A DNA stretch of 64,000 nucleotides from NCBI GenBank assembly GCA_002749535.1, contig MZZL01000375.1:62001-126000 (forward strand). The letters are read 5' to 3'. The notes under the pieces were generated by a model, which saw only the letters and a list, made by a program, of their open reading frames with translations, was not told where the DNA came from and ran no database searches. Each line of letters begins with the position of its first letter. The first letter of the stretch is position 1. The translations under genes were made by a program, and so were the position numbers. This document shows positions 23,435 to 35,325 of the stretch, in pieces. The stretch is from Apophysomyces variabilis (Eukaryota > Mucoromycota > Mucoromycetes > Mucorales > Mucoraceae).

Positions 23435-24216
23435 ATGGGTGCCAACATGTCCAAAGCCCTTGCTAAGCTGTTCAGCAGCAAGGAAATGCGAATTTTGATG
23501 CTCGGTTTAGATGCTGCTGGCAAAACAAGTGAGTCGCCAAAAACCCTAATTCTCGGTCATACAAAACGAACATATTGTTTATTCCACTTGGTGTAGCCAT
23601 CTTATACAAACTGAAGCTTAACCAGTCTGTTACCACTATTCCTACCGTCGGTTTTAACGTGGAGTCTGTGACATATAAGAACGTGAAATTCAATGTCTGG
23701 GTAAGAAATAAAAAGGAAAAAGCAATTTCGGGGTTTGGGAGCAAAAGAGCACAACGATTTATTTGATGATGGATCGGCATATAGGATGTGGGTGGACAGG
23801 ACAAAATCCGAAACCTATGGAGACATTATTATACCGGGACACAAGGTCTTATCTTTGTGGTTGATTCCCAAGATCGCGATCGTATCGACGAAGCAAGGCA
23901 GGAACTGCATCGTATTATTTCCGATCGTGAAATGAAGGATTGTCTCTTACTCGTGTTTGCTAACAAGCAAGATTTACCAGGAGGTAAAGGGAACCGATAA
24001 TGAAAGAAAAACGTGCTGCTTCCCGAGTTTTTAATACTTTCCTCTCTCTTTTTTTTTCTTTTCCCTAAAGTCATGGCTCCGGCAGAGGTGACGGAAAAAC
24101 TTGGATTAAACAAGATGCGTGATCGAGCTTGGTATGTTCATCCTTCTTGCGCTACCACAGGTGATGGCCTGTTTGAAGGTTTGAATTGGTTAAGCCAAAA
24201 TGTCAAGGCCAAATGA
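23435..24216 (+). CDS. ARF6: ADP-ribosylation factor 6 (Arf6)
   Basis: Small GTPase of the Arf family that controls plasma-membrane traffic, endocytosis and actin at sites of polar growth. Four exons (23435-23528, 23597-23700, 23785-23983, 24071-24216) give about 180 aa. It has Gly2 for N-myristoylation, G1 loop GLDAAGKT, switch [11 protein letters not shown], switch [18 protein letters not shown] and [11 protein letters not shown]6 rather than ARF1 is indicated by the basic N-terminal helix ending [36 protein letters not shown] and the [19 protein letters not shown] context. The phase of all introns is consistent. Confidence 0.93.
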
Positions 24217-25062
24217 ACAGCCCGAAAAGAAAAAGAACACGAACAAAACGAACAAGACTCTCCCATGACATAACTCCTAAAAAAACCTATGTTTATCTCT
24301 CTGTTAATGGTTCCCTCCTTTTTAATTACTGCTTTATTTCTCTTATCTCTCTTATTTCTCTCTCTCGCCGTCTTTTTTTTGTTTAATATCTATCACCTAT
24401 CCCTCACGCGGACACAGAAATTGCCCAATTATCCTTTTTCTTTTATTTAATATACTCTCTTTCCCAAAACCAAACTCTTATCCTGCCAACGTTGAAGTCA
24501 TCTTGCTTCCATCTCAAATATCTATCTCAAAATCTTGCGTGGATAAATTAGCATGAAGTTCCTGAGATAGTTTAGGATGGATAAAGACATATGTTCAAAG
24601 GCGGGGGTAATAGAAGGAAAATGAAATGGATCACTGCAAGTGATCAACGAATCCAACGGCTTAGCAATGTGCGTATAAAATTTCGAGTTGGATCGATAAC
24701 AGAGTGCATAATTGCACGATAAAGCTGCTTCGTACTGTCTCGGCCGTGGCGACCTTTAAACACGCAACAATTTCCACCAAAATATTCGCGTAAATAGTCT
24801 GTATGAATACGAACGGTATTGAAGAACGTCGACTTGTTCATCAATCACATCATCCATATGCTCAGGACAGCCACGTTCATCAATGACATGGTGCCGTCTA
24901 TCTTTGTAGAAGATTTGGTTACTCCTACGAAATAGAAAAAAGGTATGGATGAAGAAAAACCATAAAACCACACAGTGTTGGCATGTTTTTATTGTATGGA
25001 CCCCATGTTTTGCATATATGACATTCGATATGTCCTTTTTGGTTTCATAAAAGAAGACGTAT
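24217..25062. other. Intergenic stretch between convergent ARF6 and the crotonase gene
   Basis: CT-rich ARF6 3' flank to about 24400. On the minus strand 24644-24844 holds an open frame (TDYLREYFGGNCCVF..AIMHSVIDPTRNF) that reads like protein but has no recognised family or splice partner. It could be a remnant of a lost gene. Confidence 0.4.
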
Positions 25063-25966
25063 TCAAAGTTTGGACGAACCAACAGTCTTTGCAAACAATT
25101 TCATCTCATACTGTGAGTCCGCATCCAAGTCCGCACGCACCACGAGTTCCTTCATGCCGCGAACAGCGTGGACTGATACGCGATCCTGCTTATCATCGCC
25201 GAGAACGAATGGCTGTAAAAATTCAGTCGCCGCATTCAGGCAGGCATCATAAGCTTCTTCATCGTCCTTGCATGGCACCACGCAATCGACAAACCCAAAC
25301 CGTTGGCCATCGGTTGCAGTCATCCTAGGTGCACTACCCATCATCAAGAGAGCATTCTTACGTCCGACACGATTCACGAGTCGTCGTAGACCACCCCAGG
25401 GCGATGTAATGCCTCTGCGTGTCTGGACGAAACGGAGATAGGTGGAAGCGTTCATGCAGATAAAATCAAAGGCCGTTAACAATTCCGTACCCGCCCCCAA
25501 AGCAGGTCCGGCCATCGATGCCACTGTGATAAGTGAAAGTCGCGCCAATCGTGTGAGTGTATCGTGCATCAGTCGGCTGATGGCTTCGCTTACCCCAGGG
25601 CCACTGCCATAGTCCCTCACGAAAAGCAAATCTTTTTTTTTTTAATTGAAATCCCTGTCAGCGTCCCATTGTTTCTTTCTTAAAGAACTTGCCTATACCG
25701 GAACAAAATGCCTTGCCGGGACATCCAGTAACAATCAATCCCACTAAATCGTCCGGAGGTTCACGTTCGAGTTGCAGAACGATGTCACGAAATTCGGCCA
25801 TCATCTTGCCTGAGAATGCATTATGCCGTCGAGCATTGTCCAGCACAATCAAAGCAATGCCGGGGGCATGCTGGGGAATGAAACGTACAGAACCTTGACC
25901 TAGCGCACGCAGCTTTTCAGCAATAGTCGAGGGTGTCTCTGTACCAGTAAAAGTGGGCATGGACAT
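25063..25966 (-). CDS. Crotonase-family protein, ECHDC1 (ethylmalonyl-CoA decarboxylase)-like
   Basis: Crotonase-fold enzyme. The closest resemblance I can see is ECHDC1, which decarboxylates ethyl- and methylmalonyl-CoA as metabolite repair. Exon 1 has IALIVLDNARRHNAFSGKMM and VGLIVTGCPGKAFCSG. Exon 2 has DLLFVRDYG, MHDTLTRLARLSLITVASMAGPALGAG, TELLTAFDFICM and RFVQTRRGITSPWGG. The second oxyanion-hole segment GPALGAG and the conserved SPWGG fit ECHDC1 well. Joining exon 1 (to 25693) and exon 2 (from 25631) through a GC donor gives FCSGIDLLFV, the canonical FCSGxDL motif. The ATG at 25966 (MSMPTFTG) has good context; 25993 would add nine residues. An unspecific enoyl-CoA hydratase/isomerase cannot be excluded. 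Confidence 0.8.
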
Positions 25967-28309
25967 GGTAAGCCAGAGAACAAAAAGAGACAAAAAATCA
26001 TGACAACATGGAAATTTTTTAATAGACCATGCTTGGACTTTTTTAATTCTATGTTACGCAAACGGGAAGTGCTTTATGCATATTTGGCTAAGGATTATAA
26101 AGAGAAATTGTTGCATCAAGTAATGCTTTAAGTTGATGAGTATAAAAGTCGCTATCATAGTATCTGGGAGAGCTACAAGGCAATTCTTCAGCTAGGTCCC
26201 TTGGAATCATGATTTTGCGGTAGACGAAGGATTGTAGGGTTGACGATGCTAGATAACAGAGTGCTCTTGTCCACTGCTTCGTATTGTAATAGACGTTTCT
26301 TTTCCTTACGTTCACTGCTTAAAACGTATAATCGATCGATGCATACGGAAAGTTTCATTTTGTATAGTGATTGGAAAGAGCACTACGACAAAAGCGTCTC
26401 ATAGGTCGCATAGATGGTATAAATCGCGTAAAAGTTGTACAGACGCCGCATAGCTCGTAAAGCTGCACAGATCTCACAAAAATCGCAGTTTACTTGACAT
26501 GAAACTTTTCCTGCGACATGTACAACCTTTCTATCCCGTAGTGAGTCCGTCCTTATAGTACTCGTATCTATCGTCGTATTTGCATATGCGCGTTTCGATT
26601 GTCTTGCTATTGCGTTTAACGATTCTTCATTAGGAACGAAATAACGACCGCAGTCGTTATTGTGTTGTTCTTCAGCAAATTTAGCGCATGCGTTTAAACA
26701 AGACCAGATGACACTAGCGTTGAAGGCAGATTCTGAACAGCTTAGCGGTAATAGTCTTTGGTAAATTTGTGCCTAATGCGAAGACAATAAATAAGGACAG
26801 TTATGAGTAACTCAGAGTCCTAGTACCTTTCTTCCTTCTTAATGATAGAACGGGTACTTATGTGGTAGCAAAATGTAGCTTTCCTAGCCCAAGATAATGG
26901 TAACGATATCCATATTACCGAAGAAATTTCTATGATCATGAACCATAAAATACATCATATGTAAGTAAGCATTCATGCTTGTGAATTCCCATCTATCTTA
27001 CCAAATCAATCGCAGAGCCGATAGGATGTTTCACACGATCCAATTTTAGAACACAATGCCATCATCCGAATTTTGACATAAACCAATAGTAAGCGGCACG
27101 ATTGATTCATGGATCCGGTGAAGTGCCTTTCCACTATCGGGAAATATGGGTTTTGCCTAGTATCCATCAGTTTTGTTGTGCTATTGATGGTTCCCGATGT
27201 ACTATTTTTCACTTAATGATGAATAGTACATTTAGTAAACATTTTCCATAGTGCTTTCCGCATAAAGCGATAGAATGCTTCCTTGGGCTGATAGAAAGAT
27301 TATAAGAAGGTAAAAGGGATGAATATTGAACATAAGCCAATAAACCAAAATAAGGACATTACATGTATATATGTATTGACTCGTCATCTTTAGCTTGCTG
27401 TAAGAATCCCATGCCATTCTGACCAAATTTATTTGTCTGCGTATGCTAGGATGTGTTCCCTGCCGTCGTTGATAATACCCAAGGTGCGTAAAAAACGAGA
27501 CGCAACTCCTTGACTCTTTATTGGTTCACGCTTGATAATAAATGATTCCAAGCTGTCCAAAGACCAAGCATCTAAAGGATGGTTGCAAGAATATACTGAT
27601 TGACGTTGCCACTATTATAGTGCACTTGTTTGTTGTTATCGGTTTCAACCAAGAATCGGGGAAGAGTGAAAGATGTTCAAAGTTTGCTTTTTAAGAAACT
27701 CCACTGATCTGATATGTGTTATTGGGTAATGAACACAGTGCGGCAGTAGACTTCAATACATGTTTGCAACTGGGTTTGTAACCTATGTCGTTGGTCAGAT
27801 TAGTCTCTGGAGCTTTCTTGGCACACCAAGTCACCGCTAATAGCCCTCCAGTAGCCTGTCATGGTAGATCCTGTGCTCAAAGATTGCACTAAGAACGGGC
27901 ATATTACATTGTGGGAACCATATGTTTTTACATAGCTAATGTTCTTAGGATAGAAGGAAAATGAAGTTTTTTTGTCAATAAAGATTTGATTCATTTGGAA
28001 ATATCCAAAGGGCGTCATTTCCTACTGGACATTCTGTTCCTAATATCTTTCTATTTCAATACGTTCGCTTGGCTCATCTGGAGCTATTTTCGGATGAATA
28101 AGCTATGTCATTTCGTTCATGCTTTGGATATTTAGGATGACATGAAGATAACTTCTACTGTCTGTCCTCAAAAACGCTCCAAGTTCTCATCCAACTTGAG
28201 AGAGCGCCACATCAGTAGGACAAGCACGGCATGATTTGCTATATTGAAACCGTCACAACTGATTTGAAGAAATCATGCAAAAAAAAGGTTCCACGGTTTC
28301 GGTTCTTCC
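25967..28309. other. Long gene-poor stretch
   Basis: About 2.3 kb with no gene I can support. Minus-strand open frames at 26088-26315, 27006-27212 and 27800-28018 read partly like protein but match nothing recognised and do not link by splicing. They may be decayed genes or transposon pieces. No terminal repeats were found. Confidence 0.45.
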
Positions 28310-31300
28310 ATGAACGAATTTTCATGGAACGACATGCAAGCATTCAACCGACGTTATGTCATCCGCAGGGCAAGTGAGCCCGAAGCGGATCGCAGTCTGG
28401 TCAGCAATAGTAAGAAGAACAACAGAAGGCCCGAGGCCAGTGCCATCTATTCTCGTGTCCCTTTACCTCTTCCTTATTCACCCAGTGACTATCAACCATC
28501 TCCTACAAGTCCAAAACACTGGACTTACTTCCAACCATTGGCCATCTCAAAGGCATTAACTCCTGGCAACGCTGCATCCTCTACGACTCGAATGCGTTCG
28601 CTGTCCGCTGGCCAGGACACCCATACTCCTGTCACCAGCATTCACCCGACTCAATCACCCTTACTCGCCATAGAAAACGATGAACGACAACATTTCGAAC
28701 TAGTTCCTTACCGTGAATGGACCGTCATCTCGTAAATATCATTGATATGTAAAGAAAAAATTGGCCACGGTCGTTAAACCAATATAAAATTGCGTTTCAT
28801 CGGCGATCTTTATATATAGTCGTAACGATCAGAGGGGTCAAATGGTTCTATACAATCCGGAAAATCGAATGGTTACTGTCCATCAGTATACACCAGCGAA
28901 TATAGAGCATTCTTTACCAAGCACCGCATCCCCATCACCTCATCGTCCAGTAATAGAAGGAGTTTTTTTTCATTATGTTATGTTGTCTCACATTAACTCT
29001 AGGTGGACACTGCGGAAGAGGAATGCCCCTGGTGTCACCGACCTCTTGACAGATCGACGGATTACGTAACAGATCGCTCCAATGCAAGCTAAAGAAAGAA
29101 AGATTGCCTAGCGGATTTTACTGACCGTGTTTTAATCTAGTACGAGAATGATGAACCGTCGTTTATGGATCGGAATTACTTTCGATTACTTGCTTCGACA
29201 AGCACCGAGTAAGCCGTTATCGCGGGATATATGGACGTCAGAACCAATTCTTATAGTTCCAAACATAGCTTGCCAGAGGAACCTGAGGATAGGGAAACGC
29301 CAGCATCCGCATCCGCTGGCATCCACCTAAATGTCAACGCCTTTAACCAAGGCTATTATGCAAAGTTTTTCGTTGAGAAGCGCAAATTAGGTCGAGGCTT
29401 TCGAGGCAGCGTCTTTCTATGCGAGGTAAACAAGAAGACAGGAGCATTTTGATCGAATCAAATTACGGAACTGATGGCCTGTATTATCCACATTGTGTAG
29501 CATGAGTTGGATGGGGTAAAGCTTGGAAGATACGCCGTCAAAAAAGTAGCCATAGGTAAAGCTAATTTTTATTGTTAGTCTAACGTAATTGAAAACTAAA
29601 TATATTGAACTAACAAGGTAATAACCATCCATGGCTTGTCAAGATGCTTCGAGAGGTCCATTTGTTAGAACGATTGAGACATCCTAATATTGTCAGTTAC
29701 AAGCATTCATGGTTAGAAAATTGTCGGTTAACGAAATATGGTGAGAAAATGATTCAATTCTTTAAGATGGGTTTATAATGTTATTGCAAAGGTCCTGAGG
29801 TGCCATGTTTGTTTATACTGATGGTAAGTAAACAAAAATAAAATGCGAGAACTATATCTAACTACTCTTTTGCTTGGTAGGAATGCGCAAATGGAGGTAA
29901 CCTGGAAGAATATCTCGAACCAGAAGTGTTGCCACCAAGTGCTAGCAAACCAGATGAAAAGCCAATGTCAGCAAAAGAATTGAAGCGAGAACGCATCAAA
30001 AAACAGCTGCAACAGCAAGTAAATACAGACGCAACGGACGCGACAGGTCATGGTCCAGAAACCCAGAAAAGGTTACTCAGCATGACGGAAATTTTTTCTA
30101 TCTTTCTGGATATCGTTCAAGGTCTTGCTCATCTACACAAGCAACATATTGTTCATCGAGATCTAAAGCCCCCTAATCTGTTACTGAAATGGGATGACCC
30201 AAATACCCAGGATCAAGTGATAAGCGACTGGGCAAATCAATTTGACCGCCGCGGCATGTAAGTAGCACTAACGGATTCTTTTGATATGCTGTATTCACTT
30301 TAGCCGTCCTGTCGACATATTGTTTAGTCCTCGTGTTCTGATCTCAGACTTTGGGGAGTGTGAAGATTTGGAAGGTGTCCCGGACAACGATCGTACAGGT
30401 GCGACTGGAACGTTGGAGTTTATGGCACCGGAGCATGTTTTGTTAGACGAGCATGGCAGAAATACGGTTGAGTATACATCGAAGGCCGATATGTGGTCTT
30501 TGGGTATGGTGCTTTATTATTTGTGTTATTCCACGCTTCCATACAAGAACGTCGATGATGTAGACTTATTACGCGAAGAGATTTTGGCATTCAAAGAGTA
30601 CGTTTTTTATTTGTTCATGCGGACCACAGACATGAGGATACTAATTGTTTTTCATCAGAGTGCATTTTCCGAAATCGAGGCTTGAGGTATATGCGTCTCA
30701 AGATCCTTCTAAGGTGGATGCGATGCTACAGGACAAGAATATGGTGACGGACATTCCTCAAAAAATAAAAACTTTGATACGTGCTCTTTTGTCAACCGAT
30801 CCAAGCAAACGACCGTCTTGTCAAGAAATTCTGTCCAAGCTGCATCCTATGCAGGCTGGCGATCATAGTGAGGCAATGGAGATGGATTGGCGTCCTATAC
30901 AAGACGAGGCAAGCAATGCGTCTTATAGGATGTATGAATCTACGTCTGGTCGACCGTGGCCATCAGCTGAGGTGTCTGGCAGTGTCGTTCAAGCCGACGT
31001 GTTTGTGAAGGACACAGTTGATAAGATCCAGCCTGTGGTATCCGATACAGAAATGGAACTTTCCGTTGCAGCGCGCAATGAAGGCAACGAAGATACCCCT
31101 ATGGCCGATATTTCATTCTACAGTAGCAAGAAACGAGGCAGCGGAGGTTCTCCGGATCATGTGGGGCGTCTCAGGAGAAACGATCTGCGGAAACGGCAGC
31201 GACGCAGCATCGTTTACGATGGCTACGATAGCGCCCCAGCGGCGGGGTCTAACCATTTTCCTTTCAGCAAGGGTGCCGAAGCTGGTGATAAAGAAGACGA

Positions 31301-31823
31301 CGAACAAGAGGACACAGAGGAGGATGGAGGCAATGAGGATCTTAGAGAGACCCGTTGTTTACCTGCACCGCCATCCAAGTTACTTGCAACACCTCCATTA
31401 ATACCCCATCCTTGGCTTCAAGCTTCGGATCAACAGGTTCCTAAGATTGTGAAAACCGCAACGCTTTTATTGAAGGTAGTTTTTTTTTTTGCCTTGTACA
31501 CAGAGGAAGACGCGAGATCTCACGGGTAGTTGTCTTTTATAGATTGCTATGTGTACCTATCCTTGCTATCCCTATTCTGCTTCTCCCTATATTCTTTATC
31601 CAGTGATCTTCTTTGCTACGTTGGATTTTTGGAGGTAAGATGCATCACAATTGCAAAAAAGATCAGTGTATTCGCGTTTTATTTCTATCAGCACACAAAC
31701 TTTTTTTTTTTAATTTCTCTTTGGTATAGTGAAAGTACTCCACATAGCCTTTTGCTTCTTGTGGTCCATTTGTTATGGGTCCTAGGTACAGCTGTGCTGC
31801 AAGGTGGTATGTGTCTGGCTTGA
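28310..31823 (+). CDS. IKS1: Iks1-type serine/threonine protein kinase with C-terminal membrane segment
   Basis: Fungal kinase of the IKS1 family (poorly characterised; the yeast gene affects ion sensitivity). The N-terminal region has QHFELVPYREWTVIS, GQMVLYNPENRMV and a zinc-ribbon-like EECPWCHRPLD, all features of this family. The kinase domain follows: LGRGFRGSVF loop, YAVKKVAIG lysine, CLFILMECANGGNLEEYL hinge, HIVHRDLKPPNLLL, ISDFGECEDL and FMAPEHVLLD, then SKADMWSLGMVLYYL. The long acidic tail ends IVKTATLLLK. Two further exons then encode a hydrophobic end (SPYILYPVIFFATLDFW and HSLLLLVVHLLWVLGTAVL), so the protein is probably tail-anchored. About a dozen short introns are inferred. 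Stop is TGA at 31821-31823. Confidence 0.85.
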
Positions 31824-32339
31824 AGAGTGAGAGAGAAAGAGAGAGAGATATCCAGCAATTTATTTCATAGTATGCATTTTTGTCATTAAAATCGCCGTGT
31901 CTTCTTTTTTTTCCCTAAACCTATCGCGAGTATTTTTGTTTGCTTTGTGGAGACTTCTCTTTATTAAAATCATGTGAATAAATTATAAGCAATGTCAAAA
32001 CGATCGGTAGTTTGAGTAAAACCTAGACAAGTGTGTCCTTAGTGATTGCTAAAGATACATTCTTGTTCAGTGCGGTCTATTACTTTAGTGCATCAATAAA
32101 AATACTTTGAAAATACCTTTGGTATTTCCCCTTTGAGACTCATCTGGGTCTCGTCTGGGACTCATACGGTTGAGTCTCATTTTCAGCCAATAAAGCGTCC
32201 ATCCTTCCTGCCCCGAAAGCTTGGAAAAAACGAAGCGAACGTCATTCCCTTTGGGCAAGGAGCCTATACTTGCGTATGTCAAAGCTGTCGTGGATATCTA
32301 CAATTAGCAGAAGGCACTTGGCTTGAATTCTCATGAACC
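31824..32339. other. Intergenic stretch with GAGACTCA inverted repeat
   Basis: IKS1 3' flank with a GA-rich patch near 31830-31848. At 32136-32178 GAGACTCA and TGAGTCTC form an 8-bp inverted repeat around GGGTCTCG-rich sequence. This may be the left edge of the Crypton remnant that follows. Confidence 0.4.
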
Positions 32340-32920
32340 AGCAAGAGGGCCGCTTGTCAGGACTTTCTTGACACTCTCGAAAAGGAAAAAGTCAGGGCGA
32401 AGAGACAAACCTAGGAAGACCGAAGAAAAAACACCCTAAACGATGGCTACACCAAGCAGGAACTGGAGAAAGTCAGTCGTTACTTCTTAATTGAGAAGAA
32501 CAATACCGCTGGTTGCAAAGGCAGGCTCTGTTTCCTTATTAGCCACGCCAAGCTCTGCCGTAGCCAAACCGCCCTTGGGATGCAGTTTGCCGATCTGTTC
32601 TCGCTGGTACTTGACAATCAAGGTGTTTCCGAGTGCATTGCTTTGGTGGCTACCATTATGTTTGGCAAGACGAATCAGCACGGCAAGATCGAATATGGCT
32701 CGTCGATTCGGCATCCTGACGCTGAGTTATGCTCTGTTAGTGCTCTTGTCTTATACCTCTTCTCAAGATGCCATTACGAGAACGTCGTTTTCAAGGATGA
32801 GGATAGGTTTACGCCTATTAGCTAAAAGGCTCAGCACAAGGTGTACACCTCTGCATTCAAGAAACTTGGCATTCATACCTCTAAAGTCACGCACGCCAAC
32901 AGAAAGAGCGCATTGAATAG

Positions 32921-32931
32921 GATCGCCCGGG
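32921..32931. repeat. Left target-site duplication of the LINE
   Basis: GATCGCCCGGG, repeated as GATCGCCCAGG at 33522-33532 right after the poly(A). The Crypton reading frame continues exactly across the pair when the insert is ignored. Confidence 0.8.
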
Positions 32932-33521
32932 CCCGCATCATATGGTATCTCTTGCATCACAAACCCCCATGCCGGAGTAACCTTCACCACATTGCGCATG
33001 GCAAGTTCTTTAATAAGCTCTGCAGCATTTGTGGTTCCTCTACCGACGATGCGAGCCACTTTCTTTTTCTTTGTCCGGTGAAATTCCAGGTAGGATCAAA
33101 CATCTGGTCCAAGCATTTCTCCACCCGCTCCAACTCAGTTTACTAGTTGACGGTTTATACAAGCTCACCTTCCCAACCTGTATCTCTCCAGTCCCCCTCC
33201 CCCCTCTTCTCAGGTCTTCGCTTGCACTATGTTATCCATCTGGCGCTCGCACTGGGATAACATATTTCGCAGCGTTGCTTTCTCTCCTTTAAACACGATC
33301 AACCTCGCACAGAAACTTCTCCATTCTTTTGTCGCTGAACGGAATCTTCTCGAGTGAATCGTCTGCCTTCTTCTTTTACCCTCTCCTGTTTATCTCTATT
33401 ATTCGTTCCCTCTAGTTTAGAAACATCCTCTATATAACTTTCGCCGGCACGTCACTCCATACGACACGTGTCGGATAATAAAAACCTTTCGAGACAATAG
33501 TCCCCCTCAAAAAAAAAAAAA
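32932..33521 (+). mobile_element. 5'-truncated LINE 3' end with poly(A)
   Basis: About 590 bp inserted inside the Crypton remnant. It encodes the C-terminal tail typical of non-LTR reverse transcriptases: IIWYLLHHKPPCRSNLHHI, then a zinc knuckle CSICGSSTDDASHFLFLCPVK (CxxC...H....C). A pyrimidine-rich 3' region follows, and the element ends in 13 A residues (33509-33521). The flanks are GATCGCCCGGG on the left and GATCGCCCAGG on the right, an 11-bp target-site duplication with one mismatch. It is dead because of severe 5' truncation. Confidence 0.82.
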
Positions 33522-33532
33522 GATCGCCCAGG
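33522..33532. repeat. Right target-site duplication of the LINE
   Basis: GATCGCCCAGG, the right-hand copy following the A13 tail; ten of eleven bases match the left copy. Confidence 0.8.
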
Positions 33533-34386
33533 AAAACGTTTCGAGCGAGCAACAGAGTATGGTGGGCAGATGGGGAACTGATTGCATGGTCGGCTGCTAC
33601 GTCTCAAGTATGTCCAGTTGAAGCGGTGAAGAGTTTGACAGGCTTTCCTTCTCACCAAGGCAACCGAATCTTGCGTTAGTATGGCAAACTTGCGGCATCG
33701 TATGACTAGGGAAGTGGCCATAGTTCAAATTCGCTTTCTAGCATTAGGGCAAATATCCGGTTAATTCAAATTACGATGCACGGACCATTTGGTCACGCGT
33801 AGGGGTATATTTGCAATTCATCAACTTTTCCTTGTATTTCCTCGCGTGCGCCGCCATCCAAAACTATGAACCAAGAGACCTGGAAAACGCGGACCATGGA
33901 GGACTGTAAACGGTGGATGGTCGACGGTCTTGGATAGAGCGATGTTTGCACTGATGTGATTGTTATGGAAACTTCATTGGGAGAAAACCATGAGGTATCT
34001 TGTACACACTTAAGGATGACAACATTGAGAAATATCGATGGCTCCATCTGCGCACTAGAAGCATTCTTTAGGCGGTAACCAATGCACGGATTTTTTTTGT
34101 CTAAATCATTCTATGAATATAAAAAAAGGCATGGCTGAGAGGGGCCCATACTGCACTTGCGGGCTCCGTTCCATCAACTGAACATATTCAATAAAGAAGA
34201 GTAGTAACACTTTCTTCACAAGTTTTATTTAGGAAGCTTCAAACAATTTTGAACCATCCCAAACAGCCGTCCCCCTTGTCAATTTCAGTTGGAGGAGAGA
34301 AAAAAAAAGTGGTCTTATAACCCAAATTTCAGCCGGCGACGGGCTTGCGGGGCTGTTTCTTTCAGTTCGTTTACTTTTTTGCTATA

Positions 34387-34821
34387 ATGGGTGGCCCTCG
34401 ATTAGAAGTGATCAAGGTATATATAATAGTATATACATACGTAGAGGAATCAAAAAGCAGAAACTGGGACCATTCGTTGACTGATCGGGCTTACTCTTTT
34501 GGATTTCAGTTTGGTTTTTATGTCTTTTACCCATTGGGTACCATGATTTATTTCGGCGGTCCTGAATTCTACGATCAATACGTCAAAAATATCAAGTTTT
34601 GGCCAGACTATGAATCAACGCATGTAAGCAAAGTTCTATTTTTCGTTTATTGATATTCATCGGTTTGCGCATGGGACTAATCTATCTTTCTCTATAAGAA
34701 ACCACCTACGACGCCAGTTGAACTCCGAGAGGAGTTAGATAGAATGAAGGCAGAACGAGAAGAACGATGGAGAAAAGCATTAGCAGCAAAACAAGCAGCA
34801 GCACAGTCTACTGAACAATAA
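34387..34821 (+). CDS. PET100: Cytochrome c oxidase assembly factor Pet100
   Basis: Mitochondrial inner-membrane chaperone needed for assembly of cytochrome c oxidase subunits. Three exons: MGGPRLEVIK, then FGFYVFYPLGTMIYFGGPEF (the membrane segment) with FWPDYESTH, then KPPTTPVELREELDRMKAER. The intron phases agree and the stop is TAA at 34819-34821. Product is about 80 aa, normal for the family. The N-terminal membrane anchor followed by a charged matrix/intermembrane tail is the expected layout. The C-terminal Ala/Gln-rich end is not conserved. Confidence 0.88.
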
Positions 34822-35325
34822 AACAGAATACCAATAGAACGACAGAGGTGATTTATTTACCTTTTGAGTAAGCGGGGGAAGGGGTTTGGCCCTTTTTTTT
34901 TTATAATGCTATCCGGCATTTTTTTTTGACATGGGTGGAATTCATTGTCCTTCTCCATTTTGTCTTTCCCGGAATTGACACTTTCACGTTCATGGGCAGT
35001 GATCCTTTCTTCTTCTTGCAACAAACCCCCCTTTATCCCTTTTTTTTGTTTTTGTGGCATCGGCAATTCTCATAGCAGAATCCTTTGTGAACAACATGTT
35101 TACTGGTTCCATTTCTTTCTTTTCTTTTTCGCCCCTGTTTTGACTTGTTATTACAAACAAAATAAAAAAAAAAGAAGAAAATCAAATACAAAAATTACAA
35201 ACAATGAGTTTTTTAATGTACAATGCCTTTTGCTTTTGGGGAAGGGGTGTGCTGTAGGTGTAGGAGTGTGTGTGAGTGCGTGTGAGTTAGTGTGTGAAAG
35301 ATCATGTATTATGTATCTGTCTTTT
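34822..35325. other. Intergenic stretch between convergent PET100 and the PHD gene
   Basis: Low-complexity sequence with several T runs (about 34900 and 34920), an A run near 35164, and a GTGTGTG-rich patch at 35255-35297. No coding signal. Confidence 0.6.

Larger units (their letters stand above)
32340..34070 (+). pseudogene. Decayed Crypton tyrosine recombinase (Ndc10/GCR1_C-like), split by a LINE
   Basis: Cryptons are fungal DNA transposons moved by a tyrosine recombinase related to the Ndc10 DNA-binding fold. One frame reads MQFADLFSLVLDNQGVSE, KTNQHGKIEYGSSIRHPDAE and ELCSVSALVLYLFSRCH from 32580. After an in-frame TAA (32823) it continues KAQHKVYTSAFKKLGI and KVTHANRKSALNRIA up to 32930. 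Past the LINE insertion the same frame resumes IAQENVSSEQQSMVGRWGTD. A frameshifted piece (PVEAVKSLTGFP) follows. The His/Arg context of THANRKS and GRW-T--M are hallmarks of this recombinase group. Stops and frameshifts show it is dead. Outer limits are approximate; no short terminal duplications were identified. Confidence 0.72.

Noticed and set aside
29066..29140. Possible GC-AG intron in IKS1 with donor GCAAGC at 29084
   Set aside because: A GT donor (GTAACA at 29066) in the same phase explains the junction equally well, so a GC donor is not required here.
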